DNA of 64,000 nucleotides from Devosia sp. XK-2 (GTDB lineage: Bacteria > Pseudomonadota > Alphaproteobacteria > Rhizobiales > Devosiaceae), in contig NZ_CP146608.1 in assembly GCF_037113415.1 (NCBI RefSeq), forward strand, positions 1,818,501 to 1,882,500, read 5' to 3'. The position numbers and the translations under genes were made by a program. The notes below the pieces were generated by a model. That model was not told the origin of the DNA, made no database searches, and saw only the letters and a program-made list of their open reading frames with translations. Positions 52,029 through 62,043 of this stretch are shown piece by piece (the stretch's first letter is position 1; every line of letters starts with the position of its first letter).

Positions 52029-54413
52029 GTGCTGGTGTCTTCGGGTTCTGTCGTGTCACGTCTGGTCGATTGGTTGACGTCCAGGCGATCCATTGGCTTC
52101 GGTTTCGAATATCTCGGCGTCGCCACACTGCGCTATCCGCGCGTTATGGCCGTAATCGTGCTGATCTTCTCCATTCTCTGCTTCTGGCAGATCCCGCGCG
52201 CCAATGTCGATGGCGACCTGCTGCGGGTCTATGCCCATTCCGGGCACTATTACGACGCCTATGACAATCTCTCGAAGACCTTCGGCACTTTCGAGAACGA
52301 TATCTATGTCCTGGTCAATTCGCCCAATCTGGTCGATCCGGACGTGCTCGAGGAAATCCGCAACCTCGCCTTCGACCTCGAACTCAACGACTACGCCGTG
52401 GGCACCATGTCGCCCTTCACCCTGCGCAAACCCAATGGAACCGGCGGTTCTGTGCCCGCCGTGCCCGAGGGCATGCTCAATGCCGACGAAGTCGCCATGG
52501 CGCTGATGGATTTGCAGCAGAACGACCCCATGATGCGCAACCTGATCACGCCTGACCTTACCGGCGTGGTGCTCATCATGTTCCCCAATCAGGATCTGGT
52601 GCGGCAGAACGGCGCCAAGGCGATGATCGCCAGCCTGCGCGAAACCCTTGCCTGGTATGACGGTTCCGGCCTCGATATCGAGCTGACCGGCCCGCCGGTC
52701 TGGACCTCGGAAATGCTCAATGCGGCGGTCGACGACCAGATCAAGTTCACCGTCTACGGCTTCGGCCTCGGCGCCTTCATCGCGCTTTTCGCGCTGCGCT
52801 CCTTCTGGGGCGCAATCATCGTTGCCGCAACGCCCTTTGTCGCCGTCATGTGGTCCATCGGCACGGTCTTGCTGCTATTCGGCTCCTTCTCGTTCCTCAC
52901 CATCATCGTCACCACGCTGGTGCTGGTCATGGCCTTTGCCGAATCCATGTTTTTCATTTTCAACTGGCTCGCCTATTGGCGTGACGGCATGGAGCCGAAC
53001 AAGGCGGTCGATACCACGCTGAAATTGGTCGGCCCGGCAACCTCCCTGACCACGTTGACCACGCTTGTGGCCTTTGCCTCGCTCTATGTGTCGCCGGGCC
53101 AGGGCGTGCAGGAATTCGCGCTGGCCGGCGCCGCAGGCTGCGCCATCATGTTCGTCTGCCTGATGACGGTCATGCCGCTACTGCTCAAGCTGGCCATCCG
53201 CCTCGGCTTCAAGCTGCCCAAGGCGCCCAATTTCGCGCTGAATGCGCCGGTCCCGGCGGCCCTGGGCCTGGCCATGAAATTCGGCCGCCCGGTCAGCGTC
53301 ATGGCCGTACTCGTCACTATCCTGCTCATTGTGCCCTTCTTCCTCATCCAGCCGCGCTTCTCGTTTGAAGATTTCATGGCCAAGGATTCCACCGCGCTGA
53401 CCACGGCCGAGAGTATCGATGAAGGTGTCGGCGGCGTCGCCCCGCTCTATGTGCGTGTGCCGCTCAAGGAGATGAATCCCAATGTGGGGCCGGAGGATTT
53501 CGAAACGATCCGGAAGGTCCACGAAATCGTCGAATCCGAACTCGGCGAGAACAAGGTCATCTCCGCCGCCAGCCTGACCAATTACACCGATAGCGGCTTC
53601 ACCCGCGAAGAGGTCTTCGATGCCGTCGGCCCCTTCATGCGCAAGCGCTTCATCACCGAGGACGGCAGCCAGGCATTGGTGACCGGATTCATGCCGACCA
53701 TTCTTGAAAGCCAGGCCCTCAAGGACATGGTGGCCCGCATCGAAAGCAGAATTGTCGAGGCCGGCATTCCCGAAGCCGAGCTTGGCGGCTTCCGCATCCT
53801 CACCACTTTCGCCACGGACGATATCGTCCGCTCTCTGCAGATTTCGCTCGCGGCCAGCGTGCTTCTCAATCTGGTGCTGATCGGCTTTGCCTTTGGCTCC
53901 CTGCGCATGGCCCTGATTTCCGCCGTGCCCAATATGTTTCCCATATTGGGCACGCAGGCCTGGCTCTGGGCCACTGGTTCGGGTCTGCAGCTGACCACGG
54001 TCATGGCCCTGACCATCGCTTTCGGCATTGCTGTCAACGACACTATTCACATGCTTTCGCACTATATGCATGGCCGCCGCGAGGAGCAGCGCGGGCATCT
54101 GGACTCAGTTCAGCACACCCTGCGTCGCATCGGCGGCGCCATCGTGGCCACCACGGTCATCCTGTGTGCCGGCACGGTCATTGTCGCCTTCTCCGAGCTG
54201 CCCCAGGTTGCTCTGTTCGGGACCCTGTTCGTGCTCTCGCTGTCCCTGGCTCTGGTGGGCGATCTGTTCATGTTGCCCTCACTGCTGGTGGCCACATCGC
54301 GTTGGCTGGAAAACCTCACCAGCATTCGCATTCAAACAGCCGATCATGTCGCCACGCCCGACGATCCGGTCGGCAATACCGATACCCGCATCAGGGCGGA
54401 GCGCCGCCCGTAA
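52029..54413 (+). CDS. MMPL/RND family transporter
   Basis: The 794-residue protein has two RND-like halves. Helix 1 (YPRVMAVIVLIFSILCFWQIP) leads into a soluble domain. Helices 2-6 run from about 235 to 400, with VLVMAFAESMFFIFNWLAYWRDG. Then comes a second copy: helix 7 (PVSVMAVLVTILLIVPFFLI), a soluble domain and helices to ~760, with AFGIAVNDTIHMLSHYMHG. Such proteins move lipids or hydrophobic compounds. The start is GTG at 52029 or 52035, after AAGGGGGAG. It is single, followed by a secreted protein that might work with it. Confidence 0.88.
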   Translation: MLVSSGSVVSRLVDWLTSRRSIGFGFEYLGVATLRYPRVMAVIVLIFSILCFWQIPRANVDGDLLRVYAHSGHYYDAYDNLSKTFGTFENDIYVLVNSPNLVDPDVLEEIRNLAFDLELNDYAVGTMSPFTLRKPNGTGGSVPAVPEGMLNADEVAMALMDLQQNDPMMRNLITPDLTGVVLIMFPNQDLVRQNGAKAMIASLRETLAWYDGSGLDIELTGPPVWTSEMLNAAVDDQIKFTVYGFGLGAFIALFALRSFWGAIIVAATPFVAVMWSIGTVLLLFGSFSFLTIIVTTLVLVMAFAESMFFIFNWLAYWRDGMEPNKAVDTTLKLVGPATSLTTLTTLVAFASLYVSPGQGVQEFALAGAAGCAIMFVCLMTVMPLLLKLAIRLGFKLPKAPNFALNAPVPAALGLAMKFGRPVSVMAVLVTILLIVPFFLIQPRFSFEDFMAKDSTALTTAESIDEGVGGVAPLYVRVPLKEMNPNVGPEDFETIRKVHEIVESELGENKVISAASLTNYTDSGFTREEVFDAVGPFMRKRFITEDGSQALVTGFMPTILESQALKDMVARIESRIVEAGIPEAELGGFRILTTFATDDIVRSLQISLAASVLLNLVLIGFAFGSLRMALISAVPNMFPILGTQAWLWATGSGLQLTTVMALTIAFGIAVNDTIHMLSHYMHGRREEQRGHLDSVQHTLRRIGGAIVATTVILCAGTVIVAFSELPQVALFGTLFVLSLSLALVGDLFMLPSLLVATSRWLENLTSIRIQTADHVATPDDPVGNTDTRIRAERRP

Positions 54414-54589
54414 TGCAGGCGCTTGCCGCAAACCACCCGCAAAAGCTACCATTGTGCCGGTGATTCCGGCCGGACCGCTCGTGGCATGATCACTTTCGCG
54501 AGAACCGGCCTCACCATCGGCCGACAATCGGTAATCTTGGCCGGCAAGGACATGCCGGGGGGCTTGTTTGCTGTTGGAGGCATAGCGCC

Positions 54590-55117
54590 ATGACCATCTA
54601 CGGAACCCTGACACGTGCGGCCGCACTGGCAGGACTCCTCTTTTCCTCGGCTATCGCGATCGTTCCGGCCCAGGCCGCGCCGGCAGATATCGCTTTGCTC
54701 AAATCCTATATTGGCGAGTGGCGTGGTCGCGGCACACTTTATGGCGCGAGCGAAGAATCCGTGGTTTGCCGCCTCTCGCTGAGCGAAGGCAATCAGGACA
54801 AGGTCAATTATAGTGGCCGTTGCGCCCTGGCCGGGACCAATCTCTCCGTCGCCGGCACCATGGCCTATGTCGATTCCAGCCGCCGCTTTGAAGCCGCCAT
54901 GACCTCCAACGCCACCTTTACCGGCATTGCCGTGGGGCAGAAGCGCGGGTCCGGCCTCGTTTTCAACCTGCGCGAACGCGACCAGGATGAGGAAGGCAAG
55001 GATCTCAACATCTCCGCCCAGATCCATCTCAATGGCAATGGCATCGATGTGGTCTTCGAAGTCGTCTATGTGGAATCTGGCGACAGCCTGCGCGCCGAGG
55101 TCCCCTTCTCGCGCTGA
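54590..55117 (+). CDS. Secreted beta-rich hypothetical protein
   Basis: The 175-residue protein has a signal peptide (about 30 residues, ending PAQAA), then IALLKSYIGEWRGRGTLYG, SVVCRLSLSEGNQDK and YSGRCALAGTNLSVAGTM. GEWRGRG at the start of a likely beta barrel recalls DUF1579- or nitrobindin-like folds, but I cannot place it. Two cysteines (~60 and ~78) may pair. GGAGG lies ten bases before the ATG. Confidence 0.7.
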   Translation: MTIYGTLTRAAALAGLLFSSAIAIVPAQAAPADIALLKSYIGEWRGRGTLYGASEESVVCRLSLSEGNQDKVNYSGRCALAGTNLSVAGTMAYVDSSRRFEAAMTSNATFTGIAVGQKRGSGLVFNLRERDQDEEGKDLNISAQIHLNGNGIDVVFEVVYVESGDSLRAEVPFSR

Positions 55118-55224
55118 CACTATTGGTTTTGAGCGGCCGGAGCGCCTGGCGAACCGGGCCGCTCGGTCGCCCCACACCACTGCCACGGAACAATGTTTTA
55201 AGGAGGCGCTGCTAGGGTTCGCCC

Positions 55225-56508
55225 ATGTTCGTGCAGCCCCTCAGCGAGAACTGGCCCAGTGACGCCCGGTCGGCAATGTCGGCCGACCCAACACCGTCGC
55301 AGCGGGGGTTCCTGGCACAACTCCGTACCCTGACCGGCATGGCCGGCGCCGGCCTCGTCACCAGCGGCATGCACTGGCTCGAGGTGGATGGTGCCCGGCC
55401 TTCACCCGCCTTTTCGCCCGACCTGCTGGGACCGAGCGGATGTATTGCCCTGCCCGGCGATTCCATGGGGCCATTCATTGTGGCCGTACCGGTACCGTCC
55501 ATCGACCCGGCGCAAAGGTACTGGCTGCTCCTTTGGGACAGCGCGCCCAAACGTCAGGAACATGCCAACCTGCTGCTGGCCAAGCTCACCGAACTTGTCG
55601 GCCATGCCGCCATGGACAGGCGCCGGGCTGCCGAGATGCACCGGCGTTATCTGGTCGAACGCGCCTCCGCCACCGCCCGCATCGGCATCTGGAGTTGCAC
55701 CCTGCCCGATGAACAATTGTCCTGGTCCGATGGCGTCTACGATCTCTTCGAGCTTCCGCGGGGCTCCGTTGTCAGCCGGGCCCAGGCCCTCAAGATGTAT
55801 ACCCCTGAAACACGCCGCCGCATGCAGGCCCTGCGCAAGCACGCCATTGAAACCCTGGGCGATTTCAATTTTGACGCCGAGATTGTCACCACCACCGGCA
55901 AGCGGCGCTGGATGCGGATCACGGCAACCGTGGATGGCGCCAATGGGCGCGCCACCCGCATCTTCGGCATGAAGCAGGACATCACCGAGGAAAAGCTCCT
56001 GGCGGAAAACACGAGGCGAATGGCCGAGACCGACGCGCTCACCGGCCTCGCCAATCGTGCCCTGTTTCAGACCCGGCTTACTACGCTCTGCGCAGTGCAA
56101 TGCTCAGACAGAGCGGACGCCCTCATCCTGGTGGACCTCGACCGGTTCAAGGCGATCAATGACGAACTTGGTCATGCCCAGGGCGATCTCTGCCTGCTCG
56201 AGGCCGGCCAGCGGCTGCAGGCCTGCGCCCCCCGGGCCGCGCTTGTGGCCCGGATTGGCGGGGATGAGTTCGCAATCATCCTCGAACGCCAATCAGGCCA
56301 GGATCCAGAAGCGATCTGCGCAGGCATTGTCCAGGCGTTCGAAACGCCGGTCGGTCTTGGCGGACAGCACAGGAGGGTTGGGGCTTCCGTCGGCATGGCC
56401 CGTCGAACCGGACAAGACGCGGACGCACTCTATCGCGATGCGGATGCCGCGCTTTACCGGGCCAAATCCGCCGGCCGTGGCACCTGGCGCCAGCACGACG
56501 CGGCCTGA
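55225..56508 (+). CDS. Diguanylate cyclase with GAF-like and PAS domains
   Basis: The 427-residue soluble protein has a GAF-like N-terminus to about 125 and a PAS/PAC domain at ~150-258 (GIWSCTLPDEQLSWSDGVYD; RIFGMKQDITEEK). The GGDEF domain follows (TDALTGLANRALF; ILVDLDRFKAIND; RIGGDEFAIIL). The intact GGDEF should make cyclic di-GMP. The inhibitory RxxD site is absent (RAAL stands there), so product feedback is unlikely. No membrane segment is visible. Confidence 0.9.
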   Translation: MFVQPLSENWPSDARSAMSADPTPSQRGFLAQLRTLTGMAGAGLVTSGMHWLEVDGARPSPAFSPDLLGPSGCIALPGDSMGPFIVAVPVPSIDPAQRYWLLLWDSAPKRQEHANLLLAKLTELVGHAAMDRRRAAEMHRRYLVERASATARIGIWSCTLPDEQLSWSDGVYDLFELPRGSVVSRAQALKMYTPETRRRMQALRKHAIETLGDFNFDAEIVTTTGKRRWMRITATVDGANGRATRIFGMKQDITEEKLLAENTRRMAETDALTGLANRALFQTRLTTLCAVQCSDRADALILVDLDRFKAINDELGHAQGDLCLLEAGQRLQACAPRAALVARIGGDEFAIILERQSGQDPEAICAGIVQAFETPVGLGGQHRRVGASVGMARRTGQDADALYRDADAALYRAKSAGRGTWRQHDAA

Positions 56509-56618
56509 GTGGAAGAGCAGTATCGCGCTCACGGGCCGGCTCAAGTCGCTACGGTGAAACTGCATCCCCGGCTGATCGTACGCGGCTCTTCCGGGCCCGC
56601 GCCCGGCACCAAATGAAA

Positions 56619-56639
56619 GGGGCGGCACCCGGCCGCCCC
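56619..56639 (-). terminator. Rho-independent terminator of ssb
   Basis: On the minus strand GGGGCGGC-CGGGT-GCCGCCCC is followed by TTTCATTT, 16 bases after the ssb stop. It is a standard stem with a T-rich tail. Confidence 0.85.
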
Positions 56640-56654
56640 AAGACAGATCCCGTA

Positions 56655-57161
56655 TCAGAACGGAATATCGTCATCCATGCCGCCCGGCTCAAAGGCCGGC
56701 GCATTGGCCGAGGGCCGACGGCCACCACCGCCGCCGCCCGAATTGTCGCGCACCCCGCGGAAGCCGCCATTGTCACCGCCATAGCCGCCACTGTCCCCGG
56801 CGCCCTCGCCTCGACCATCCAGCAGCACCATGGACGAATTAAAGTTCTGCAGCACCACCTCAGTGGAATACTTGTCCTGGCCCGACTGGTCCTGCCACTT
56901 GCGGGTCTGCAACTGGCCCTCAAGATAGACCTTGCTGCCCTTGCGCAGATATTGCTCGGCCACCCGGGCCAGACCTTCCGAGAAGATCACCACACGGTGC
57001 CATTCGGTCTTTTCGCGCTGCTCACCGCTATTGCGGTCGCGCCAGCGCTCGGAGGTGGCCACCGACAAATTCACCACCTTGCCACCGTTCGGCAGGCTCC
57101 GCACTTCCGGATCATTGCCCAGATTGCCCACCAGAATAACCTTGTTCACGCTGCCAGCCAT
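56655..57161 (-). CDS. ssb: Single-stranded DNA-binding protein
   Basis: The 168-residue protein starts [20 protein letters not shown], with an OB fold to ~105 ([41 protein letters not shown]). A Gly/Arg-rich linker and the acidic tip DDDIPF, which recruits repair proteins, follow. It lies with uvrA and a LexA box 170 bp upstream, so damage induction is likely. A terminator follows. Confidence 0.97.
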   Translation of the reverse strand: MAGSVNKVILVGNLGNDPEVRSLPNGGKVVNLSVATSERWRDRNSGEQREKTEWHRVVIFSEGLARVAEQYLRKGSKVYLEGQLQTRKWQDQSGQDKYSTEVVLQNFNSSMVLLDGRGEGAGDSGGYGGDNGGFRGVRDNSGGGGGGRRPSANAPAFEPGGMDDDIPF

Positions 57162-57331
57162 GGCGCTTATCCTTCCAATTCAGTCCCGGTCTGCCCGGTC
57201 GCGGGACGCTTTCTCTCATGGGTTGCCGCTGCTGCCCGGTGCGCAGTCCTCAACCCGGTCGCCGCACCATAGACCTTTCCTTGCCGCACACACGCGACAA
57301 TTACGGTTCTTCACAGGCCGGCCATGTTTTC

Positions 57332-57346
57332 GTTCCCTTTATGTTC
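57332..57346. promoter_or_regulatory. LexA (SOS) box between ssb and LysE genes
   Basis: GTTC-CCTTTAT-GTTC is an exact match to the alphaproteobacterial direct-repeat SOS box (GTTC-N7-GTTC). It lies 171 bp upstream of ssb on the minus strand and 95 bp upstream of the LysE-family gene on the plus strand. Confidence 0.85.
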
Positions 57347-57440
57347 TATTTTTCACCGCACCTGTCAAGCCGCTCCGCATGCTGACAGCCATTGTCAGCA
57401 GTCCTGCTCCATTCCACTGGCACAGTGAGGGACCCGAACC

Positions 57441-58085
57441 ATGGATTACACACAGGCGCTCTGGCTCTATACCATCCTGGTCTTCGGCATCATCGTCGTG
57501 CCCGGCATGGACATGTTCTATGTGCTCGCCAACGCGCTGACAGGCGGCCAGGGGCTGGCCATGTCCGCCTTGAGCGGCATCATGCTGGGCGGTGCGGTCC
57601 ACACCCTGTTCGGCGCCCTGGCCGTTGGTATCCTGACGCAATTGCCCACCCTGCTCTTCCAGGTCATGATCCTGGCTGGCGCGCTCTACATGGCCTGGAT
57701 CGGCTATACGCTGGTGCAAAGCGCCATCACCGTGGACGGCGTCGCCAAATCCCGCATCCGCTCCGGCTGGGTCGCCTTTCGTCAGGGCACCATCACCTGC
57801 CTGCTCAATCCCAAGGCCTATCTCTTCGTGCTGGCGGTCTTCCCCCAGTTCATGCGGCCCGAATATGGCCCGATCTGGTCGCAGGCCCTGGCCCTGGGTG
57901 TCATCACCGTCCTGATGCAGGGCGGCATCTATGGCGCGCTCGCCCTCGGCGCCGGCCGCGCCCGCGACACCCTGGTCGGTAATCCCGCCGCCACGATCTG
58001 GATTGGCCGCAGCGCCGGTGCCCTTTTCATTCTCGTTGCAGCCCTCACCGCCTGGCATGGCCTGACCATGACGGCAAACGCTTGA
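57441..58085 (+). CDS. LysE/RhtB family exporter between ssb and uvrA
   Basis: The 214-residue membrane protein has FGIIVVPGMDMFYVLANALTGG, the family block with Met-Asp in place of the usual Pro-Gly-Pro. Next are YMAWIGYTLVQSAI and RQGTITCLLNPKAYLFVLAVFPQF, then helices to the end. It should export amino acids or similar compounds. GAGGGA lies nine bases before the ATG. It is flanked by perfect LexA boxes on both sides, a context that might place it under DNA-damage control. Confidence 0.88.
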   Translation: MDYTQALWLYTILVFGIIVVPGMDMFYVLANALTGGQGLAMSALSGIMLGGAVHTLFGALAVGILTQLPTLLFQVMILAGALYMAWIGYTLVQSAITVDGVAKSRIRSGWVAFRQGTITCLLNPKAYLFVLAVFPQFMRPEYGPIWSQALALGVITVLMQGGIYGALALGAGRARDTLVGNPAATIWIGRSAGALFILVAALTAWHGLTMTANA

Positions 58086-58099
58086 CCGAATCCATGAAT

Positions 58100-58114
58100 G
58101 TTCTATCTATGTTC
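58100..58114. promoter_or_regulatory. LexA (SOS) box upstream of uvrA
   Basis: GTTC-TATCTAT-GTTC is an exact match to GTTC-N7-GTTC. It lies 15 bp after the LysE gene stop and 163 bp before the uvrA ATG, the expected place for LexA control of uvrA. Confidence 0.9.
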
Positions 58115-58277
58115 ACAAACTGCAATGGTGCTTTGGCAAGCTTGGCGGAAGACGCTAAACTGACGCAAAAGCGCGTGACTGGTGAGCGGATCGCTTGCCT
58201 GTTCGCGCCGTGCTGCCTATCTCCTGGCCTTCGCCCGCCGGTCCTCCCCCACGGCGCGACACGCAATTGGATTGAAC

Positions 58278-61172
58278 ATGACTGACAAGCCCAGCCTCAA
58301 CCGTGAAATCATTGTGCGCGGCGCTCGCGAGCACAATTTGAAGGGCATCGATGTCAAGCTCCCGCGTGACAGCCTGATCGTGATGACGGGCCTGAGTGGT
58401 TCCGGTAAGTCCTCCCTGGCCTTCGACACCATCTATGCCGAGGGTCAGCGCCGCTATGTGGAAAGCCTTTCCGCCTATGCGCGCCAGTTCCTGGAAATGA
58501 TGCAGAAGCCCGATGTCGAGCACATCGAGGGCCTTTCACCCGCCATCTCCATCGAGCAGAAGACCACCAGCCGCAATCCGCGCTCCACGGTCGGCACCGT
58601 CACCGAGATTTACGACTATCTGCGCCTGCTCTATGCGCGCGTCGGCGTGCCTTATTCCCCCGCCACGGGCCTGCCCATCGAGAGCCAGACCGTCTCCCAG
58701 ATGGTCGACCGTACACTCGACCTGCCCGAAGGCACGCGCCTCTATCTCCTCGCGCCCATCGCCCGTGGCCGCAAGGGAGAGTTCAAGAAGGAACTGGCTG
58801 ACCTGATGCGCAAGGGCTTCCAGCGCGTCAAGATCAACGGCGAATATCACGAGATCGAGGACGCCCCAGCGCTCGATAAGAAGTTCAAGCACGACATTGA
58901 AGTCGTCGTGGATCGCCTTGTTGTGTCGAAGGAAATCTCCGGCCGCTTGGCCGAAAGCTTTGAAACCGCGCTCAAGCTGGCCGATGGCATTGCCCTGGTC
59001 GAATTTGCCGACGAGAGGGAAGAAAGCGGCGAGCCGCGCCGCATCACCTTCTCGGAAAAATTCGCCTGCCCCGTCTCTGGCTTCACCATTGCCGAGATCG
59101 AGCCGCGCCTGTTCTCGTTCAACAATCCCTTCGGCGCCTGCCCGGTCTGCGATGGCCTGGGCACCGAACAAAAGATCGATCCCGATCAGATCGTCCCCGA
59201 TCCCACGCTCTCCCTGCGCGACGGCGCCATCCTGCCCTGGAGCAAGACCAGCGCGCCCTACTATCAGCAAACGCTGTCGGCCGTGGTGAAGCACTATGGC
59301 GCCTCCACCGGCACCGCTTGGAACGAACTGCCCTTCGACGTGCAGCACGCCGTGCTCTATGGCACCGACAAGACCCCGATCAATTTCGTCTATGACGATG
59401 GCCTGCGCCAATACAAGACCACCAAGCCATTCGAAGGCGTCATCGGCAACCTTGAGCGTCGCTACAAGGAAACCGAAAGCGCCGGCATGCGCGAAGAGAT
59501 CGAGAAATACATGTCCGCCAAGCCCTGCGTGGCCTGTGGCGGCTATCGTCTCAAGCCCGAGGCCTTGGCGGTCAAGATCGACAGCCTGCATGTCGGGCAG
59601 GTCACCGATATGTCGATCCGCAATGCATCGCAATGGTTCATTGACCTCTCGGACAAGCTGACCCCGACCCAGAGCCAGATCGGCGAACGCATCCTCAAGG
59701 AAATCCGCGAACGCCTGAAATTCCTCAACGATGTGGGCCTCGAATATCTCTCGCTCTCGCGCAATTCGGGCACATTGTCGGGCGGCGAGAGCCAGCGTAT
59801 TCGCCTCGCCAGCCAGATTGGTTCGGGCCTGACCGGCGTGCTCTACGTGCTCGACGAGCCCTCCATCGGCCTGCATCAGCGCGACAATTCCCGCCTGCTC
59901 GAAACCCTGCGGCGCCTGCGCGATCTGGGCAATACCGTTATCGTCGTCGAGCATGACGAGGACGCCATCCTCACCGCCGATTATGTGCTCGATATCGGCC
60001 CTGGCGCCGGCGTCCATGGCGGCAGCATCGTGGCCGAAGGCACGCCGCAGGACATTCTCAATCACCCGGACTCCCTGACCGGCAAATATCTCTCCGGCCG
60101 TATGGGCATCCCCCTGCCCGCCGAACGCCGCGAGGGCCGCAAGGGCAAGGCGCTTTCCATCAAGGGCGCCACTGGCAACAATCTGAAAAATGTCTCGGTC
60201 GACGTGCCTCTGGGCATGTTCGTTGCTATCACCGGCGTCTCGGGCGGCGGCAAGTCGACGCTGATGATCGACACCATGTATCAGGCCATTGCCCGGCGCC
60301 TCAATGGCGCGCGCGTGGTTCCGGCCCCGCATGAGAGCCTGACCGGTCTCGAATTCCTCGACAAGGTCATCGATATCGACCAGTCGCCCATTGGCCGCAC
60401 CCCGCGCTCCAATCCGGCCACCTATACCGGCGCCTTCACGCCCCTGCGCGAATGGTTTGCCGGCCTGCCGGAGGCCAAGGCCCGCGGTTATGGCCCGGGT
60501 CGCTTCAGCTTCAACGTCAAGGGCGGCCGGTGCGAAAAGTGCCAGGGCGATGGCGTGCTCAAGATCGAGATGCACTTCCTGCCCGATGTCTACGTCACTT
60601 GCGACGTCTGCAAGGGCAAGCGCTATAATCGCGAGACGCTGGAAGTCCAGTTCAAGGACAAGTCGATTTCCGACATTCTCGATATGACCATCGATGAGGG
60701 TGTCGAGTTCTTCTCGGCCGTCCCGACCATCCGCGATAAGTTCGCCACGCTCCAGCGTGTTGGCCTGGGCTATGTCAAGATCGGCCAGCCCGCCACCACC
60801 CTGTCGGGCGGCGAAGCCCAGCGCGTAAAGCTCAGCAAGGAGCTTTCCAAGCGCGCCACCGGCCGCACCCTCTATATGCTCGACGAGCCGACAACAGGCC
60901 TGCACTTCCATGACGTGGCCAAGCTATTGGAAGTGCTGCACGAACTGGTCGAGGGCGGCAATACGGTCGTGGTCATCGAGCACAATCTCGAAGTCATCAA
61001 GACCGCCGACTGGATCATTGATCTCGGCCCCGAAGGCGGCGATGGCGGCGGCGAAATCGTAGCCGTGGGCACGCCTGAAACGGTCGCGGAGAATCCACGC
61101 TCGCATACCGGGGTTTATTTGAAGGAAGTCATGGAACGCCGCCCGCATTATGTGACCAAAGCGGCGGAGTAG
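58278..61172 (+). CDS. uvrA: Excinuclease ABC subunit A
   Basis: The 964-residue protein has the first Walker [10 protein letters not shown] at 38-46 and a second, GVSGGGKST, near 652. Signature motifs are [16 protein letters not shown] and [13 protein letters not shown]. Cys pairs of the zinc modules are present (CPVSGF...CPVC; CVAC; CEKC...CDVC). It recognises bulky DNA damage and loads UvrB; Mfd, also in this window, recruits it to stalled polymerase. The ATG at 58278 is chosen over earlier in-frame codons. A LexA box lies upstream. Confidence 0.97.
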   Translation: MTDKPSLNREIIVRGAREHNLKGIDVKLPRDSLIVMTGLSGSGKSSLAFDTIYAEGQRRYVESLSAYARQFLEMMQKPDVEHIEGLSPAISIEQKTTSRNPRSTVGTVTEIYDYLRLLYARVGVPYSPATGLPIESQTVSQMVDRTLDLPEGTRLYLLAPIARGRKGEFKKELADLMRKGFQRVKINGEYHEIEDAPALDKKFKHDIEVVVDRLVVSKEISGRLAESFETALKLADGIALVEFADEREESGEPRRITFSEKFACPVSGFTIAEIEPRLFSFNNPFGACPVCDGLGTEQKIDPDQIVPDPTLSLRDGAILPWSKTSAPYYQQTLSAVVKHYGASTGTAWNELPFDVQHAVLYGTDKTPINFVYDDGLRQYKTTKPFEGVIGNLERRYKETESAGMREEIEKYMSAKPCVACGGYRLKPEALAVKIDSLHVGQVTDMSIRNASQWFIDLSDKLTPTQSQIGERILKEIRERLKFLNDVGLEYLSLSRNSGTLSGGESQRIRLASQIGSGLTGVLYVLDEPSIGLHQRDNSRLLETLRRLRDLGNTVIVVEHDEDAILTADYVLDIGPGAGVHGGSIVAEGTPQDILNHPDSLTGKYLSGRMGIPLPAERREGRKGKALSIKGATGNNLKNVSVDVPLGMFVAITGVSGGGKSTLMIDTMYQAIARRLNGARVVPAPHESLTGLEFLDKVIDIDQSPIGRTPRSNPATYTGAFTPLREWFAGLPEAKARGYGPGRFSFNVKGGRCEKCQGDGVLKIEMHFLPDVYVTCDVCKGKRYNRETLEVQFKDKSISDILDMTIDEGVEFFSAVPTIRDKFATLQRVGLGYVKIGQPATTLSGGEAQRVKLSKELSKRATGRTLYMLDEPTTGLHFHDVAKLLEVLHELVEGGNTVVVIEHNLEVIKTADWIIDLGPEGGDGGGEIVAVGTPETVAENPRSHTGVYLKEVMERRPHYVTKAAE

Positions 61173-61259
61173 CCAGGGCCCATCACAAAGGCAACTGTCA
61201 CCCTCGACTAACCTGAAGGCTCTTCGCGGGACCTCACCTGTTCGGCAAGAGGCCAATCT

Positions 61260-61544
61260 TCAAGTAACGCCCCTCGGGGAGGGGCGGGTACTCTCCACAG
61301 CCGGAGGTTGCGTATTCACAACTGGCGCTCGCTCAGTCTCCCTGATCTTGCCACGACCATCCACCCAGAGGGCCACCAAGATCGCGCCGACAACGGCCAC
61401 AATCTCGTAGATTGTTCTGATAGCCGCCGTGGCTTGATACTCACCACCCGCTGCAGTGACCAAGAACGAAACCGCAAATGCTGCAAAGAACGTTACGACA
61501 TAGCTGGCAATGAGCCCCGCGAAAATTGCTAGAATTCTGCGCAT
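61260..61544 (-). CDS. Small two-helix membrane protein, unknown function
   Basis: From ATG 61544 the product is 94 residues: MRRILAIFAGLIASYVVTFF leads into a first helix pair region, then TIYEIVAVVGAILVALWVDG as second helix, then a charged and Pro-rich tail (NTQPPAVESTRPSPRGVT). GGGGA precedes the ATG. The 3' end contains a GC-rich hairpin (61268-61286) inside the coding sequence. It converges on uvrA. No family recognised. Confidence 0.65.
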   Translation of the reverse strand: MRRILAIFAGLIASYVVTFFAAFAVSFLVTAAGGEYQATAAIRTIYEIVAVVGAILVALWVDGRGKIRETERAPVVNTQPPAVESTRPSPRGVT

Positions 61545-61617
61545 TTTGTCCCCATGTGTTTGCACGCCAAATATAACGATTTGGCCAGCGTCGGACAATT
61601 CTTCGAGCGTAGCTTGA

Positions 61618-62043
61618 CTAAATCAACCCCATCCGTGCCAGCTCCGCCGCAATCTCGGCCGAATTCTCATTCGCCCCGGCCTCGAGATCTGGCGGTGCAT
61701 CCTCAACCCGCAGATAGCGCCAGCCCTGGAAGGGCCGCTTGGGATAGGGCACCGTGCGGATGATATCGGGCGACATGATGATATCGCAATAATCCTTGCC
61801 CTCGGCGTCGGTATAGGGCGCCAGCCGCAGGATAGGCTGCCGGCAACAGATCGTGCCCGACATGACCCAATAGATCGAGGCCTGCCCTTCCATCTCTGCG
61901 CCGCGCTTGGGCATCATGCGGGTGCGATGCACATGCACGTCCTCGCCATAATCGGCGCCCCACCAGTGGGCGCGCTCGTCGCGATAGCTTTCCAGCTCCT
62001 CCACGCTGGAAACGCCAACGCAGAGCTTGACCATATGGATCAT
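61618..62043 (-). CDS. DUF1489 family protein
   Basis: The 141-residue protein shows MVKLCVGVSSVEELESY near the start, HVHRTRMMPKRGAEM, SIYWVMSGTICCRQPILRL and RPFQGWRYLRVEDAPPDL. All match DUF1489, a conserved alphaproteobacterial family of unknown role with an RNA-binding-like feel (inference). The start overlaps the GST stop by four bases, so the two are translated together. Confidence 0.88.
   Translation of the reverse strand: MIHMVKLCVGVSSVEELESYRDERAHWWGADYGEDVHVHRTRMMPKRGAEMEGQASIYWVMSGTICCRQPILRLAPYTDAEGKDYCDIIMSPDIIRTVPYPKRPFQGWRYLRVEDAPPDLEAGANENSAEIAAELARMGLI

Noticed and set aside
58536-60911. 791-codon open frame antisense to uvrA
   Set aside because: Shadow of a strongly biased gene; no domain and no ribosome site.
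61268-61286. CGCCCCT-CGGGG-AGGGGCG hairpin as uvrA terminator
   Set aside because: The stem is perfect, but no T run follows on either strand and it lies inside the coding end of the small membrane gene.
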